Made by a program: the position numbers and the translations under genes
NCBI RefSeq assembly: GCF_001552735.1
Contig: NZ_BCRT01000004.1
Span: 217,173-281,172 of the forward strand
Length of the DNA: 64,000 bases
Source: Sanguibacter suarezii NBRC 16159
Lineage (GTDB): Bacteria; Actinomycetota; Actinomycetes; Actinomycetales; Cellulomonadaceae
Direction: 5' to 3'
In this document: piece after piece, positions 35,677 through 44,427 of the stretch
Layout of the letters: every line of letters starts with the position of its first letter
Numbering within the stretch: the first letter of the stretch is position 1
The notes under the pieces: generated by a model
What the model was told of the DNA's origin: nothing
The model's input: only the letters and a program-made list of their open reading frames with translations
Databases searched by the model: none

Positions 35677-38600
35677 ATGCTCCGGAGACTGAGTGTGCGG
35701 GGAAAGATCCTCGCCGCGCTTGCGGTGCCGGTGCTTGTGCTGGTCTTCGCCGCCTCGCTGTTCTCGATGCAGGCCATCGCCGACGCGCAGACTGCCAGCC
35801 AGGCTTCAGGGCTCGTGCGGACCCTGCCGGCGGGCCGCGATGCGCTCACCGCGATCCAGGAGGAGCGCGCCGTCGCGGTGCGGGTGCTCGACAAGGTCCC
35901 CGGAGCGGCAGACGAGTATGTCGCCGCTCGGGCTGAGACCGACGCCAAGCTCGAGACGCTGCGGGGCCTCTACACCACCCTCGACTTCTCCCGCCTCGAC
36001 CCCAAGGTCTCGCTCGCCGCTGAAGATGCTCTGCAGAACAACATCACGACCCTGGCGATCGTGCGTGACAACGTCGTCCGAGGCGCCCGCAGCGCGGAGC
36101 TCGCCTCGACGGACTACTCCACGGTGATCGGCCGTTACCTCGTCATCCCCGCCACCCTCGAGGCGACGCTGCCCGACCGTGAGCTGGCCAACAAGCTGGA
36201 CTCCTTCGTCCAGCTCAACTACCTCATCTCCAACCTCAGCCTCGAGGCGCCGCTGGTCCAGCACACCCTCGACGGTGTGGTCGCCGGTGAGGACACCAGC
36301 GTCGGCGAGCGGTCCCTGTCGGCCATCTTCGGTGAGACGAACGCCGCACGTGCCGCGTCCGTCCAGGCTGTGAAGACGCTGCTCGTGGAGGATCTGAAGC
36401 TTCCCCAGACCTCCAGCGCCTACGACTCCATCCGCCGGTTGATCGGCTTCGGCCAGTCCTCCAGCATGAACAGCGGCCTCGCCTACAACTGGTCGGCGCT
36501 GTCCGAACAAGAGATCTCGGCCGTCGAGCCGGTCCGCGACGCGACCCTGGAGCTCACCACGGACGCTGCGGCCGCTGCGACGTCCAGCGCCCGCGAGACC
36601 GCGATCTACACCGTGCTCGCCACGTTGGTGGCGCTGCTCGCCTCGGTCGCCATCGCCATCGCCATCTCGCGCCGGATCACCATCCCGCTGCGCCACCTCA
36701 CCGACGCCGCCGCCGAGGTCCGCGAGCAGCTGCCCAAGCTCGTCGAGCAGGTGTCCGTCCCGGGCCAGGGACCCGAGATCTCGCTGAGCACCATCAAGGT
36801 GGAGTCCTCCGACGAGGTGGGACAGCTCGCCGAGGCCTTCAACGCGGTGAACACCACGACCGTCGACGTCGCCCGGGAGCAGGCCGCGCTGCGTGGCTCG
36901 ATCGCTGAGATGTTCGTCAACGTGGCCCGCCGTGACCACGTGCTCCTCAACCGTCAGCTGGCCTTCCTCGACGAGCTCGAGCGGTCCGAGGAGGACGCGA
37001 ACACCCTCGCGAACCTCTTCCGCCTCGACCACCTCGCCACCCGGATGCGCCGTAACTCCGAGTCCCTGCTCGTGCTCGCCGGCATCGACTCCGGTCGCCG
37101 GGTGCGGCAGCCGATGCCGGTCTCCGACGTGGTGCGTACGGCATCGTCGGAGATCGAGCTGTACGACCGCGTCCGCCTCAACCTCGAGGCCGACCCGTTC
37201 ATGCTCGGCCACAACGCGCTCAACGCCGCTCACCTGCTCGCCGAGCTGCTCGAGAACGCGACGACCTTCTCCGAGCCGAACTCGCCGGTCGAGGTCACCA
37301 CGAACCGCTCCTCCCGCTACGTGACCGTCGAGGTCCGTGACCACGGTCTGGGCATGAGCGACGACGACATCGCCGAGGCCAACCGGAAGGTCGCCTCGCG
37401 GTCCGCGACGGACGTCATCGGTGTGCAGCGACTGGGTCTGTTCGTGGTCGGCCGGCTCGCCGACCGTCTGGGCGCTCACGTGGTCTTCAGCCGTGCCGCG
37501 GACGGCAGCGCGGGGACCTCGGTCACCGTGTCCTTCCCGCTCTCGCTGTTCGTGGACGAGGGCGACGTGCCGCTCTCTGCCCCGACCGACCCGCTGACCT
37601 CGGAGAACCGTCAGGCCACCGAAGAGTGGATCGCCCCCGAGGCGGACGCCCAGCCGGTCGACATCGCTGCGCTGACCGACGGCGCGACGAGCATCGGCAT
37701 GCCGCGTCGTCGTGCCGCAGTCTCCGCCGGCACCGGCACCGGAACCGTCGAGCAGGTCACGGACCCGTCCGCGGCTCCGGCGGAGATGGTGCTTCCTGCC
37801 CTGGAGTCGGCGAACCCCTCGGTGGACCTGGCCAGCCCGGGTGAACAGGACTGGACGCCCGCCCAGACCCTCGCCGAGACGTTGCCCGCCGGGTTGCCCA
37901 GCCGCTCCCGCAGCGACGCGCCTGCGGCGCCTGCCGCGGGCCTGCTCGCGCCGGTCAACGACGAGCCCCTCCTCGACGGTGAGCGTCGCGGGGCCATGTT
38001 CTCCAACTTCCGCACCCGGGCGTCGGCCGAGGCGGCCAACAGCCTGGAGGCTTCTGGCAGCGCGGCCGTGCACAGCGCGGCGACCCCCGTCGCGCCCGAG
38101 GCTGACGTCGTGGACGAGCAGCCCTCGCTGGTGGTCCCGGGCCTCGCGCCTGACGACGAGCTGCCCTGGCAGCCGCCCGTGCTCGAGCAGGAGCTCGCCA
38201 CGGAGCCGGCCTACGACCCCGCGCAGGCATTCGACGCGCCGGTGGGCGGCTTCCAGCCCACCGAGTCCTTCGACTCGTCCCCGCAGCACCAGTCGGAGCT
38301 CCAGCGGGAGTTCCAGCCGGTCGAGGAGTTCCAGCCGGTCGCCGACTTCCGTCCGTTGGAGGCCTTCGGTCAGTCCGCGAGCTTCGAGCCGGCGGCAGAG
38401 TTCGAGCCCCGTCAGGACGTCGCGCCGGTCCAGGGCTTCCAGCCGGTGGAGGAGTTCCAGCCGCTCGAGGCCGGTGGCTGGGCCCAGCCTGCTGAGCACC
38501 TCGACACCAGCTCTGACCTGCCTGAGGCCTACGTCGACTACGAGCCGTCGTCGCACGGTGCGCACTTCGCACCCATGCTGCCGACCGCGCCGTCCTACGA

Positions 38601-39912
38601 CGGGCTGAGCTTCGAGACCGAGCAGGAGTTCGTCCCTGTCCAGGCCTTCGAGCCGCTGCACTCGGGCGACCTGCCGCACCGCGACGACCTGATCGGCACC
38701 GACCACGGCTACGAGCCCGTCGGCCTGGAGCCGGACGAGACTGTCGCCGCACCGATGGACCAGGCGCCGTACGCCTTCACCCCCATCGGCCTGGAGCCGG
38801 ACGAGGCCCCCTACGCTCCGGCAGCGGTGTACGACACGAGCGCCGAGGCGTCGGTCGAGGAGGCCCCGGCGTACAGCGCCGAGCCCCAGTACGCGGCCGA
38901 GCCCCAGTACGCGGCCGAGCCTCAGTACACCGAGCAGGCGCAGTACGACGTCGACGGTGCCCACGCGCCGTCGGGCGACCCGGAGCCCGAGGTGTCTCGC
39001 ACCTCTGCCTTCGCGAGCGCACCGGTGTCCTTCGAGCCGACCATGCCGACCTTCGCCGACGTCGTCTCGGACGCGCCGACGCGCCGGTCGGCGCGGACCA
39101 CCGCCGCACCCGCCAAGCGTGGAGCGTTCGGATGGCTGCGCCGCAAGGACCGCAGCGAGTCGGGGTCCGAGCGCGCCGACGCCACGGTGGCCCCGAACTC
39201 CTTCCCGACGTTCACGCCCACGGACTCGCCCGTCGCGACGCCCCCGGCGGCCTTCACGCCGGCGCCGAGCGCCTACGTGCCGCCGGTCGCCGACCGTCCG
39301 GTCGTCGACGCCGCGACACCGCCCCCGGTCCAGGCCTTCCGCCCGACGGAGCCGGTCAGCACCCCGAGCGCACCTGCGCCCGCAGCCTGGCTGCCCGCGA
39401 CGTCGGTCAGCTCCTCCGACGACGACGGCGGGCTGGGCGGCTTCGGCGGCTGGAAGCCGCCGGCTCCGGTCGAGCCCACGGCGCCCCAGCCGGTGCCGCT
39501 GAAGGAGCTGCCGTTGAGCGGGCTCGACAGCGGAGACCGCTGGGCCCCGCCGAGCGAGATCGACGGTGACATCTCCTCGATGCTGGCCATGCGGTCCAAC
39601 ATCCAGGAACAGGCTCTGGCTGAGCTCAGCCAGCTGTCCTCCTACCGCCCCGCAGCGGTGGAGACGACCCAGGGTGGCGGGCTGACCCGCCGCACCCGGG
39701 GAGAGGTTGCGGCGTCCACGGACGACCTCGCCTCGCAGAAGATCAGCCGCGACGCGGCTGAGCTGCGGTCCCGACTCTCGGCGTTCCAGTCGGCCACCTC
39801 TCGTGGTCGCCAGGCTCCCGAGGCCGGGCAGTCGGACGGCGGCCCTGAGGGCCATGCCGCTTCTGCTACTTTTGCGGACAACGTTCCAGACTCGGCGCCC
39901 CAGCCGCGTTGA
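35677..39912 (+). CDS. cvnA: Conservon sensor histidine kinase-like protein (CvnA) with very long repetitive tail
   Basis: This 1411-residue protein opens a four-gene conservon. TM1 is at ~9-30, then a nitrate-sensor-like (NIT) extracytoplasmic helical domain to ~305, TM2 (IYTVLATLVALLASVAIAIAI), a HAMP linker with RRITIPLRHLTDAAAEV, and an HATPase region with ELLENATTFSEP, VEVRDHGLGMSDDD and GLFVVGRLADRLGAHV. The helix before it carries FRLDHLATRMRR instead of a standard H-box. Residues ~650-1411 are predicted disordered, with repeated EFQPV/FxPLE, GLEPDE and AEPQYA motifs. Most homologues I know are shorter. A GAAGGGG ribosome binding site precedes the ATG. It probably signals through the GTPase encoded downstream. 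Confidence 0.9.
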   Translation: MLRRLSVRGKILAALAVPVLVLVFAASLFSMQAIADAQTASQASGLVRTLPAGRDALTAIQEERAVAVRVLDKVPGAADEYVAARAETDAKLETLRGLYTTLDFSRLDPKVSLAAEDALQNNITTLAIVRDNVVRGARSAELASTDYSTVIGRYLVIPATLEATLPDRELANKLDSFVQLNYLISNLSLEAPLVQHTLDGVVAGEDTSVGERSLSAIFGETNAARAASVQAVKTLLVEDLKLPQTSSAYDSIRRLIGFGQSSSMNSGLAYNWSALSEQEISAVEPVRDATLELTTDAAAAATSSARETAIYTVLATLVALLASVAIAIAISRRITIPLRHLTDAAAEVREQLPKLVEQVSVPGQGPEISLSTIKVESSDEVGQLAEAFNAVNTTTVDVAREQAALRGSIAEMFVNVARRDHVLLNRQLAFLDELERSEEDANTLANLFRLDHLATRMRRNSESLLVLAGIDSGRRVRQPMPVSDVVRTASSEIELYDRVRLNLEADPFMLGHNALNAAHLLAELLENATTFSEPNSPVEVTTNRSSRYVTVEVRDHGLGMSDDDIAEANRKVASRSATDVIGVQRLGLFVVGRLADRLGAHVVFSRAADGSAGTSVTVSFPLSLFVDEGDVPLSAPTDPLTSENRQATEEWIAPEADAQPVDIAALTDGATSIGMPRRRAAVSAGTGTGTVEQVTDPSAAPAEMVLPALESANPSVDLASPGEQDWTPAQTLAETLPAGLPSRSRSDAPAAPAAGLLAPVNDEPLLDGERRGAMFSNFRTRASAEAANSLEASGSAAVHSAATPVAPEADVVDEQPSLVVPGLAPDDELPWQPPVLEQELATEPAYDPAQAFDAPVGGFQPTESFDSSPQHQSELQREFQPVEEFQPVADFRPLEAFGQSASFEPAAEFEPRQDVAPVQGFQPVEEFQPLEAGGWAQPAEHLDTSSDLPEAYVDYEPSSHGAHFAPMLPTAPSYDGLSFETEQEFVPVQAFEPLHSGDLPHRDDLIGTDHGYEPVGLEPDETVAAPMDQAPYAFTPIGLEPDEAPYAPAAVYDTSAEASVEEAPAYSAEPQYAAEPQYAAEPQYTEQAQYDVDGAHAPSGDPEPEVSRTSAFASAPVSFEPTMPTFADVVSDAPTRRSARTTAAPAKRGAFGWLRRKDRSESGSERADATVAPNSFPTFTPTDSPVATPPAAFTPAPSAYVPPVADRPVVDAATPPPVQAFRPTEPVSTPSAPAPAAWLPATSVSSSDDDGGLGGFGGWKPPAPVEPTAPQPVPLKELPLSGLDSGDRWAPPSEIDGDISSMLAMRSNIQEQALAELSQLSSYRPAAVETTQGGGLTRRTRGEVAASTDDLASQKISRDAAELRSRLSAFQSATSRGRQAPEAGQSDGGPEGHAASATFADNVPDSAPQPR
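38878..38931 (+). repeat. Three 18-bp tandem repeats encoding AEPQYA
   Basis: Units at 38878-38895 and 38896-38913 are identical (GCCGAGCCCCAGTACGCG); a third at 38914-38931 differs at three bases. They lie within the disordered tail of the CvnA-like protein. Confidence 0.9.
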
Positions 39913-39952
39913 ATGATCTATCGCCACTGAGGCACCGGAAGAAGGAGGAAGC

Positions 39953-40402
39953 GTGAACGCTCTCAGCACTGAGGCGACGAACTTCGGTTGGTTGCTGGAC
40001 AACTTCGTCAGGACTGTTCCTGGCACCCGTCACACCCTGGTGGTGTCTGCCGACGGCCTGCTCATGGCCATGTCAGACCACCTCGACCGCACGAGCGGCG
40101 ACCAGCTCGCAGCGATCGTCGCGGGGATGTCGAGCCTGACCCGAGGAGCGTCGCGTCAGCTCAACGGGGGAGCGGTCCGCCAGGCCATCATCGAGATGGA
40201 CAACGGATTCCTCTTCCTCATGAACGTGTCCAACGGCTCGGTGCTCGCCGCCGTCGCCGACTCCACCTGCGACGTCGGGCTGATCGGCTACGAGATGGCG
40301 ATGCTGGTCTCCCGCACGGAGGCGACGCTGACCCCGCAGCTCATCACCGAGATGCGCAGCAGCCTCCCTGTCGACGGGGCCACCCGCACGCCGATCGGAT
40401 GA
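39953..40402 (+). CDS. cvnB: Roadblock/LC7-domain protein of conservon (CvnB)
   Basis: This 149-residue single-domain roadblock protein (NFGWLLDNFVRTVPGTRHTLVVSADGLLMAMSD, AAIVAGMSSLTRGA, GSVLAAVADSTCDVGLIGYEMAML) resembles MglB-type GTPase regulators. In conservons it acts with the GTPase and kinase in a membrane-associated signalling complex. It starts at GTG with a strong AAGGAGG ribosome binding site, 40 bp after cvnA, and is 11 bp before cvnC. Confidence 0.92.
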   Translation: MNALSTEATNFGWLLDNFVRTVPGTRHTLVVSADGLLMAMSDHLDRTSGDQLAAIVAGMSSLTRGASRQLNGGAVRQAIIEMDNGFLFLMNVSNGSVLAAVADSTCDVGLIGYEMAMLVSRTEATLTPQLITEMRSSLPVDGATRTPIG

Positions 40403-40413
40403 GGTAGGGCAGG

Positions 40414-40824
40414 ATGATGAACTCCAGGTCAACGTCGCACTCCATGGACGGGGAGCACTTCGAGGCCGCGACGGTGCGGCCCTATGCGGTGACTGGCGGG
40501 CGTGTGCGCTCGGCGACCTCCAACCTGCCGCTGGAGACGCTCATCGAGGTGATGCCCGGGGCGGTCGACAGCCGTGGGCTGCCACCGGAGAAGCGTGCGA
40601 TCCTCACCCACGCCGCACTCACCTACGTCTCGATCGCCGAGGTCTCCGCGCTGCTGCGGATGCCCCTCGGCGTCGTGCGGATCCTCATCGCCGACCTCGC
40701 GGATGACGGCTACCTCACCATCCACACGTCGACCCCCGTCAATGTCCACACCGGCCACGGTCAGAACCCGGCCTTGTCCCTCAGCGTGCTGGAGAGTGTT
40801 CTCAATGGTATTTCTGCCCTCTAG
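40414..40824 (+). CDS. cvnC: DUF742 protein of conservon (CvnC)
   Basis: This 136-residue DUF742 protein has the conserved VRPYAVTGGR motif and a winged-helix-like region (ILTHAALTYVSIAEVSALLRMPLGVVRILIADLADDGYLTIH), the family signature. The first ~20 residues are poorly conserved. The last 20 nt overlap the GTPase gene, so the two are translationally coupled. Role in the complex is not well understood. Confidence 0.92.
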   Translation: MMNSRSTSHSMDGEHFEAATVRPYAVTGGRVRSATSNLPLETLIEVMPGAVDSRGLPPEKRAILTHAALTYVSIAEVSALLRMPLGVVRILIADLADDGYLTIHTSTPVNVHTGHGQNPALSLSVLESVLNGISAL

Positions 40825-41428
40825 CGGCACGGCGGACGCCGCCGCTCCCGCTCCCGCACCGGTCAAGCCCGCAGGGGCCCCCACCGTCGTCAAGATCGTC
40901 GTCGCCGGCGGGTTCGCCGTCGGGAAGACGACCTTCATCGGGTCCATCTCCGACATCGAGCCGCTGAACACCGAGGCTGCCATGACCGAGCACTCGCTCG
41001 GCGTGGACGACGCCGGTGGCCAGACCGACCGCAAGACCACCACCACCGTGGCCATGGACTTCGGCCGCATCGAGCTCCCGGGCTCGCTGTGGCTGTACCT
41101 CTTCGGTACCCCGGGCCAGGACCGCTTCCTGTTCATGTGGGACGACCTGGTGCGCGGTGCCATCGGCGCCGTCGTGCTGGTGGACACCGATCGCCTCGAG
41201 CAGTGCTTCCCGGCTGTGGACTACTTCGAGTCGCGGGGCATCCCCTTCGTGGTGGGCGTCAACTGCTTCGACGGCGTAGCCAAGCACCGCCTCGAGGACG
41301 TCCGCGAGGCGCTGCAGATCCCCGCCCACGTGCCGATGCTCTACACGGACGCCCGGTCCCGCGCGGCGACCAAGCAGTCGCTCATCGCGCTGGTCCAGCA
41401 CGCCATGCAGCAGCTGCGGGCAGCCTGA
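40805..41428 (+). CDS. cvnD: Conservon small GTPase (CvnD)
   Basis: This 207-residue Ras-like GTPase has the P-loop GGFAVGKTTFIGS, switch/G3 region YLFGTPGQDRFLFMWDD, and NCFDG at the G4 position. An Ala/Pro-rich N-terminal tail of ~28 residues is present. The ATG at 40805 follows a GGAGAG by 8 nt; a GTG three codons upstream is an alternative. It ends the conservon, and a strong terminator follows. Confidence 0.92.
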   Translation: MVFLPSSGTADAAAPAPAPVKPAGAPTVVKIVVAGGFAVGKTTFIGSISDIEPLNTEAAMTEHSLGVDDAGGQTDRKTTTTVAMDFGRIELPGSLWLYLFGTPGQDRFLFMWDDLVRGAIGAVVLVDTDRLEQCFPAVDYFESRGIPFVVGVNCFDGVAKHRLEDVREALQIPAHVPMLYTDARSRAATKQSLIALVQHAMQQLRAA

Positions 41429-41440
41429 CCGTCCTCCAGC

Positions 41441-41470
41441 CCGAACCGCCCCCACGCGGGGGCGGTTCGG
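41441..41470 (+). terminator. Terminator of conservon operon
   Basis: A perfect 13-bp stem (CCGAACCGCCCCC and complement) with an ACGC loop lies 12 nt after the last conservon gene. Confidence 0.85.
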
Positions 41471-41495
41471 AACTGCGGCGCGCGCATGCCAGAAT
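41466..41495 (+). promoter_or_regulatory. Possible promoter of tRNA-Ser(UGA)
   Basis: TTCGGA and CAGAAT are separated by 18 nt and end 36 bp before the tRNA. The -35 overlaps the conservon terminator. Weak match to consensus. Confidence 0.35.
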
Positions 41496-41531
41496 GTCCT
41501 GTGCGCGAGCCGCTGAGCGGCGTGCGCACGA

Positions 41532-41618
41532 GGAGGCGTGGCAGAGCGGCCGATTGCACCAGTCTTGAAAACTGGAGTTGGTGAAAGCCAACCGTGGGTT
41601 CAAATCCCTCCGCCTCCG
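41532..41618 (+). tRNA. tRNA-Ser (anticodon UGA)
   Basis: The 87-nt gene folds with acceptor GGAGGCG/CGCCTCC and discriminator G. The anticodon loop holds TGA (in CTTGAAA), there is a long variable arm (GTTGGTGAAAGCCAAC), and the T-arm loop is GTTCAAATC. CCA is not encoded. Class II structure and discriminator G identify a serine tRNA. Confidence 0.95.
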
Positions 41619-41626
41619 CTCGACGA

Positions 41627-41663
41627 ATGGCCTGTGGTCGGCACTACGCCGACCGCAGGCCAT
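41627..41663 (+). terminator. Terminator after tRNA-Ser(UGA)
   Basis: A 16-bp stem (ATGGCCTGTGGTCGGC with complement, one G-U pair) and a short loop lie 9 nt after the tRNA. Confidence 0.7.
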
Positions 41664-41716
41664 CTTCATGCGCGCCACTCCTTCTGAATTGGGCAGCAGT
41701 GGCCGATAGGAGTCAT

Positions 41717-42520
41717 ATGAGCGCCCTGAGCACCGCCCGCCCGTCCACCAGCCGCAGCCGGCGGACCGCCGTGTCCCTGCTGTCCGCGCTGTCGCTGGGG
41801 GCCGTGGTGCTTCTGGCCGGGTGCGGGGTCGAGGACCGCGCGGCGGCCGGTGAGATCACCTCGCCGAGCGCATCCCCGAGCGCCTCGGCGAGCCCGACGC
41901 CGAGCCTCGCACCGACGCCGACGCCGACGCCCAGCCCCGAACCAAGCCCGTCACCGTCGCCGGACCCGACCGCCGAGGTGCCCGCAGACCCTGAGCCCAC
42001 GGCCGAGGCGCCCGCACCGGCGGCCGCGATCGCGACACCCCGTCCGGCGGTGGCCGCCCCTGCTCCCGCTCCGGCGCCCGCACCACTTCCCGCTCCGGCC
42101 CCTGCGCCGGCCCCCGCTCCGGCCTCGAAGCCGTCCGGGTCACCGTCCACCGGCGGTGCGCAGGCGCTCTTCGCCTCGCTCAACGCCGCCCGCAGCGCCG
42201 CCGGTCTGGCGCCGTTGGCTTACAGTGCCGCGCTCGAGTCCGTGGCCAGCGGCTGGACGTCGTCGATGGCCGCCTCCGGGACCCTGGCCCACAACCCGAG
42301 CTACTCCGCGCAGATCCCCGCGGGGGCGATGACCTTCGGTGAGAACGTCGGGTACGCGGGAGGATTCGCGGACAACGCCGCGACGATCCACGCTGGATGG
42401 ATGGACAGCGCCGGGCATCGCGAGAACATCCTGCGGGGCGGCTTCACCCAGGTGGGCATCGGGTACGTGGTCGCCGCGGACGGCACGGCCTGGGCGACCC
42501 AGGTCTTCGCCAGCTACTGA
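41717..42520 (+). CDS. CAP/SCP-domain lipoprotein
   Basis: This 267-residue exported protein has a good lipoprotein signal (LSALSLGAVVLLAGCG, Cys after LAG). A ~110-residue linker rich in Pro, Ala, Ser, Thr and Glu comes next, then a CAP domain (residues ~145-267). CAP motifs include ALFASLNAARSAAGLAPLAYS, GENVGYAGG, HAGWMDSAGHRENIL and GYVVAADGTAWATQVFA. Bacterial CAP proteins are secreted and may act on the envelope; activity is unknown. The ATG at 41717 is chosen because it starts the signal peptide. The linker suggests display above the cell wall. Confidence 0.9.
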   Translation: MSALSTARPSTSRSRRTAVSLLSALSLGAVVLLAGCGVEDRAAAGEITSPSASPSASASPTPSLAPTPTPTPSPEPSPSPSPDPTAEVPADPEPTAEAPAPAAAIATPRPAVAAPAPAPAPAPLPAPAPAPAPAPASKPSGSPSTGGAQALFASLNAARSAAGLAPLAYSAALESVASGWTSSMAASGTLAHNPSYSAQIPAGAMTFGENVGYAGGFADNAATIHAGWMDSAGHRENILRGGFTQVGIGYVVAADGTAWATQVFASY

Positions 42521-42666
42521 GCCGTGAGAGGGCCAGGGGCACCCCTGCGACGCACCTCGCCGCAGCGTCGTGCGCCGCAGCCCAGGACGCCGGTGTGCGC
42601 GACGCCACGGCGCCCGGTGGGACTCACGTCCCGCGCGGGCCCACCGTGACCGACGATGATGATGGG

Positions 42667-43941
42667 ATGACGTCATCCCTGTCCCACACGGACGACCTGG
42701 AACCTGTCGCCCTGGTCCGGGAGTCCGGCATCATCCTGCGCGTCGGCACCCTGCTGCTCGGCGCGGGCAGCGGGAGCTACCGCGTCAAGATCGCCATGAA
42801 GCAGGTGGGGCGGGCGCTGGGCATCGACTCCGTCGACGCCCAGGTCACGGTGAACGAGATCACCGCGACCGCGCGGCGCGGGTCGATCTTCCGCACCGAG
42901 GTGGCCCAGAGCCGGAGCATCGGCGTCAACGCTCACCGGATCGCGCTCCTCGAGCAGCTCTGCGGGTCGCTGACGCCGGGCACCCCGCAGCAGGAGATCT
43001 CCGCCCGCCTCGACGAGATCGAGAAGCGCCCGCTGCTCTACGGCACCTGGTCCAACGCCCTGTTCGCCGCGGTGGCCTGTGCAGCCTTCGCCTTCCTCAA
43101 CAACGGCGGCCCGGTCGAGGTGCTGGTGGTCTTCTTCGGCGCGGGTCTGGGGCAGGCGACCCGGCGGCTGATGCTGCACCGCGGGTTCAACCAGCTCGGC
43201 GTGACGATGCTGGCGGCCGCTGTGGCGAGCGTGGTCTACCTGGGGATCGTCAACCTGCTGTTCGCCGTCGGCGCGGTCGACACCATCCACGAGAGCGGCT
43301 ACATCTCTGCGGTGCTCTTCCTGGTGCCGGGGTTCCCGCTGATCACCGCGGCCCTGGACCTCTCCCGCCTGGACTTCTCCGCCGGCGTCTCCCGGCTCAC
43401 CTATGCCCTGATGATCATGACCTCGGCGGCGATGAGCGTCTGGGCGGTCTCAGCGGTCATGGGGCTCACCCCGGACCCTGCGGCGCCGCTCGCCCTGGCG
43501 CCCGGCCTGACCTTCGCGCTGCGGCTGGTGGCGAGCGCCTTCGGAGTGCTGGGCTTCGCCCTGATGTTCAACAGCCGCTGGCGGGTGGCTCTCGCCGCCG
43601 CGGGGATCGGGATGGTCGCCAACGTCGTGCGCCTCGAGCTCATCGACGCCGGGGTCGTGGTGCAGGCGGCCGCCTGCGCAGCCGGTCTCATCGTCGGGAT
43701 CCTGGCCAACCTCGTCGCCCCCCGGATGCAGGCGCCGCGGCTCACCTTGTCGGTGCCCGCCGTGGTCATCATGGTGCCCGGCGCAGCCGCCTATCGGGCG
43801 GTCTACTTCCTCAACGACGGACAGACGGTGGACGCCCTCGCCTACGGCGTCCAGGCTGCCTTCGTCGTCATCGCCCTGGCGATCGGGCTGACCATCGCGC
43901 GGACGGTCACCGACGGGTCCTGGCGGCCCGGCGGCCACTGA
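42667..43941 (+). CDS. thrE: ThrE-family threonine/serine exporter
   Basis: This 424-residue membrane protein joins the two halves of the ThrE family (DUF1212 and DUF3815). The N-terminal soluble/re-entrant region includes LLGAGSGSYRVKIAMKQVGRALG, followed by about ten hydrophobic segments. The loop FLVPGFPLITAALDLSRLDFSAGVSR and the second-half VPAVVIMVPGAAAYRAVYFL are the family signatures. It exports threonine, serine or related compounds in Corynebacterium. The start is not sharply fixed; the GATGAT repeat before the ATG blurs it. Confidence 0.88.
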   Translation: MTSSLSHTDDLEPVALVRESGIILRVGTLLLGAGSGSYRVKIAMKQVGRALGIDSVDAQVTVNEITATARRGSIFRTEVAQSRSIGVNAHRIALLEQLCGSLTPGTPQQEISARLDEIEKRPLLYGTWSNALFAAVACAAFAFLNNGGPVEVLVVFFGAGLGQATRRLMLHRGFNQLGVTMLAAAVASVVYLGIVNLLFAVGAVDTIHESGYISAVLFLVPGFPLITAALDLSRLDFSAGVSRLTYALMIMTSAAMSVWAVSAVMGLTPDPAAPLALAPGLTFALRLVASAFGVLGFALMFNSRWRVALAAAGIGMVANVVRLELIDAGVVVQAAACAAGLIVGILANLVAPRMQAPRLTLSVPAVVIMVPGAAAYRAVYFLNDGQTVDALAYGVQAAFVVIALAIGLTIARTVTDGSWRPGGH

Positions 43942-43996
43942 GACGGCCCGGCGGGGAGCCGTCCGGGGCGGCGAGCGGCGGCGTCGGGCAGACGTT

Positions 43997-44026
43997 TTGC
44001 TCCGCGTCCTGCCTTGCAGGTACCCT
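43997..44026 (+). promoter_or_regulatory. Promoter of tRNA-Ser(GCU)
   Basis: TTGCTC and TACCCT are separated by 18 nt and lie ~54 bp before the tRNA start. Confidence 0.45.
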
Positions 44027-44080
44027 TGCACAGCCCGGAGAAGATTCGTCTGACTCGGGCCCGCGCCGGTAGCCCGGCGA

Positions 44081-44169
44081 GGAGACGTCGCATAGCCAGG
44101 TCTAGTGCGCCACCCTGCTAAGGTGGTGACGGGGAAACCCGTCCGAGGGTTCGAATCCCTCCGTCTCCG
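44081..44169 (+). tRNA. tRNA-Ser (anticodon GCU)
   Basis: The 89-nt gene has acceptor GGAGACG/CGTCTCC, discriminator G, anticodon GCT in CCTGCTAAG, a long variable arm (GACGGGGAAACCCGTC) and a T-arm GGGTTCGAATCCC. No CCA is encoded. Confidence 0.95.
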
Positions 44170-44174
44170 CTTCG

Positions 44175-44207
44175 CGAAAGGCCCCGGTCCATGACCGGGG
44201 CCTTTCG
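44175..44207 (+). terminator. Terminator after tRNA-Ser(GCU)
   Basis: A perfect 15-bp stem (CGAAAGGCCCCGGTC and complement) with a CAT loop follows the tRNA by 5 nt and is followed by a T-rich stretch. Confidence 0.85.
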
Positions 44208-44427
44208 TCTGTCCTGGGGTAGGTGGATCGGGTCGAGCGGCCCGTCGCCCTCTCGGGCGCGTCCCACGCCGAGCGTCGAACGCCCTGGTGGCGCTGCTGC
44301 CGTGGCTAGGATGGCTGGTGTCCTGACCGGCCCGGGCGGCGTCCTGCGACGCGCCCGTGACCACGTCTCCCGGCGGGCACCAGGGCGCACGCGCGCCCGG
44401 GTGGCCCGCGCCAGCGAAACAGGTGCC

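Noticed and set aside
38878..38931. Possible CRISPR or minisatellite
   Set aside because: The 18-bp units are contiguous, in frame and have no spacers; they are coding repeats.
35806..40026. A 1406-codon open frame antisense to the CvnA-like gene
   Set aside because: It mirrors the codon phase of a GC-rich gene; the protein is compositionally odd (Arg, Gly, Val, Asp) with no domains, whereas the plus strand encodes recognisable kinase domains.
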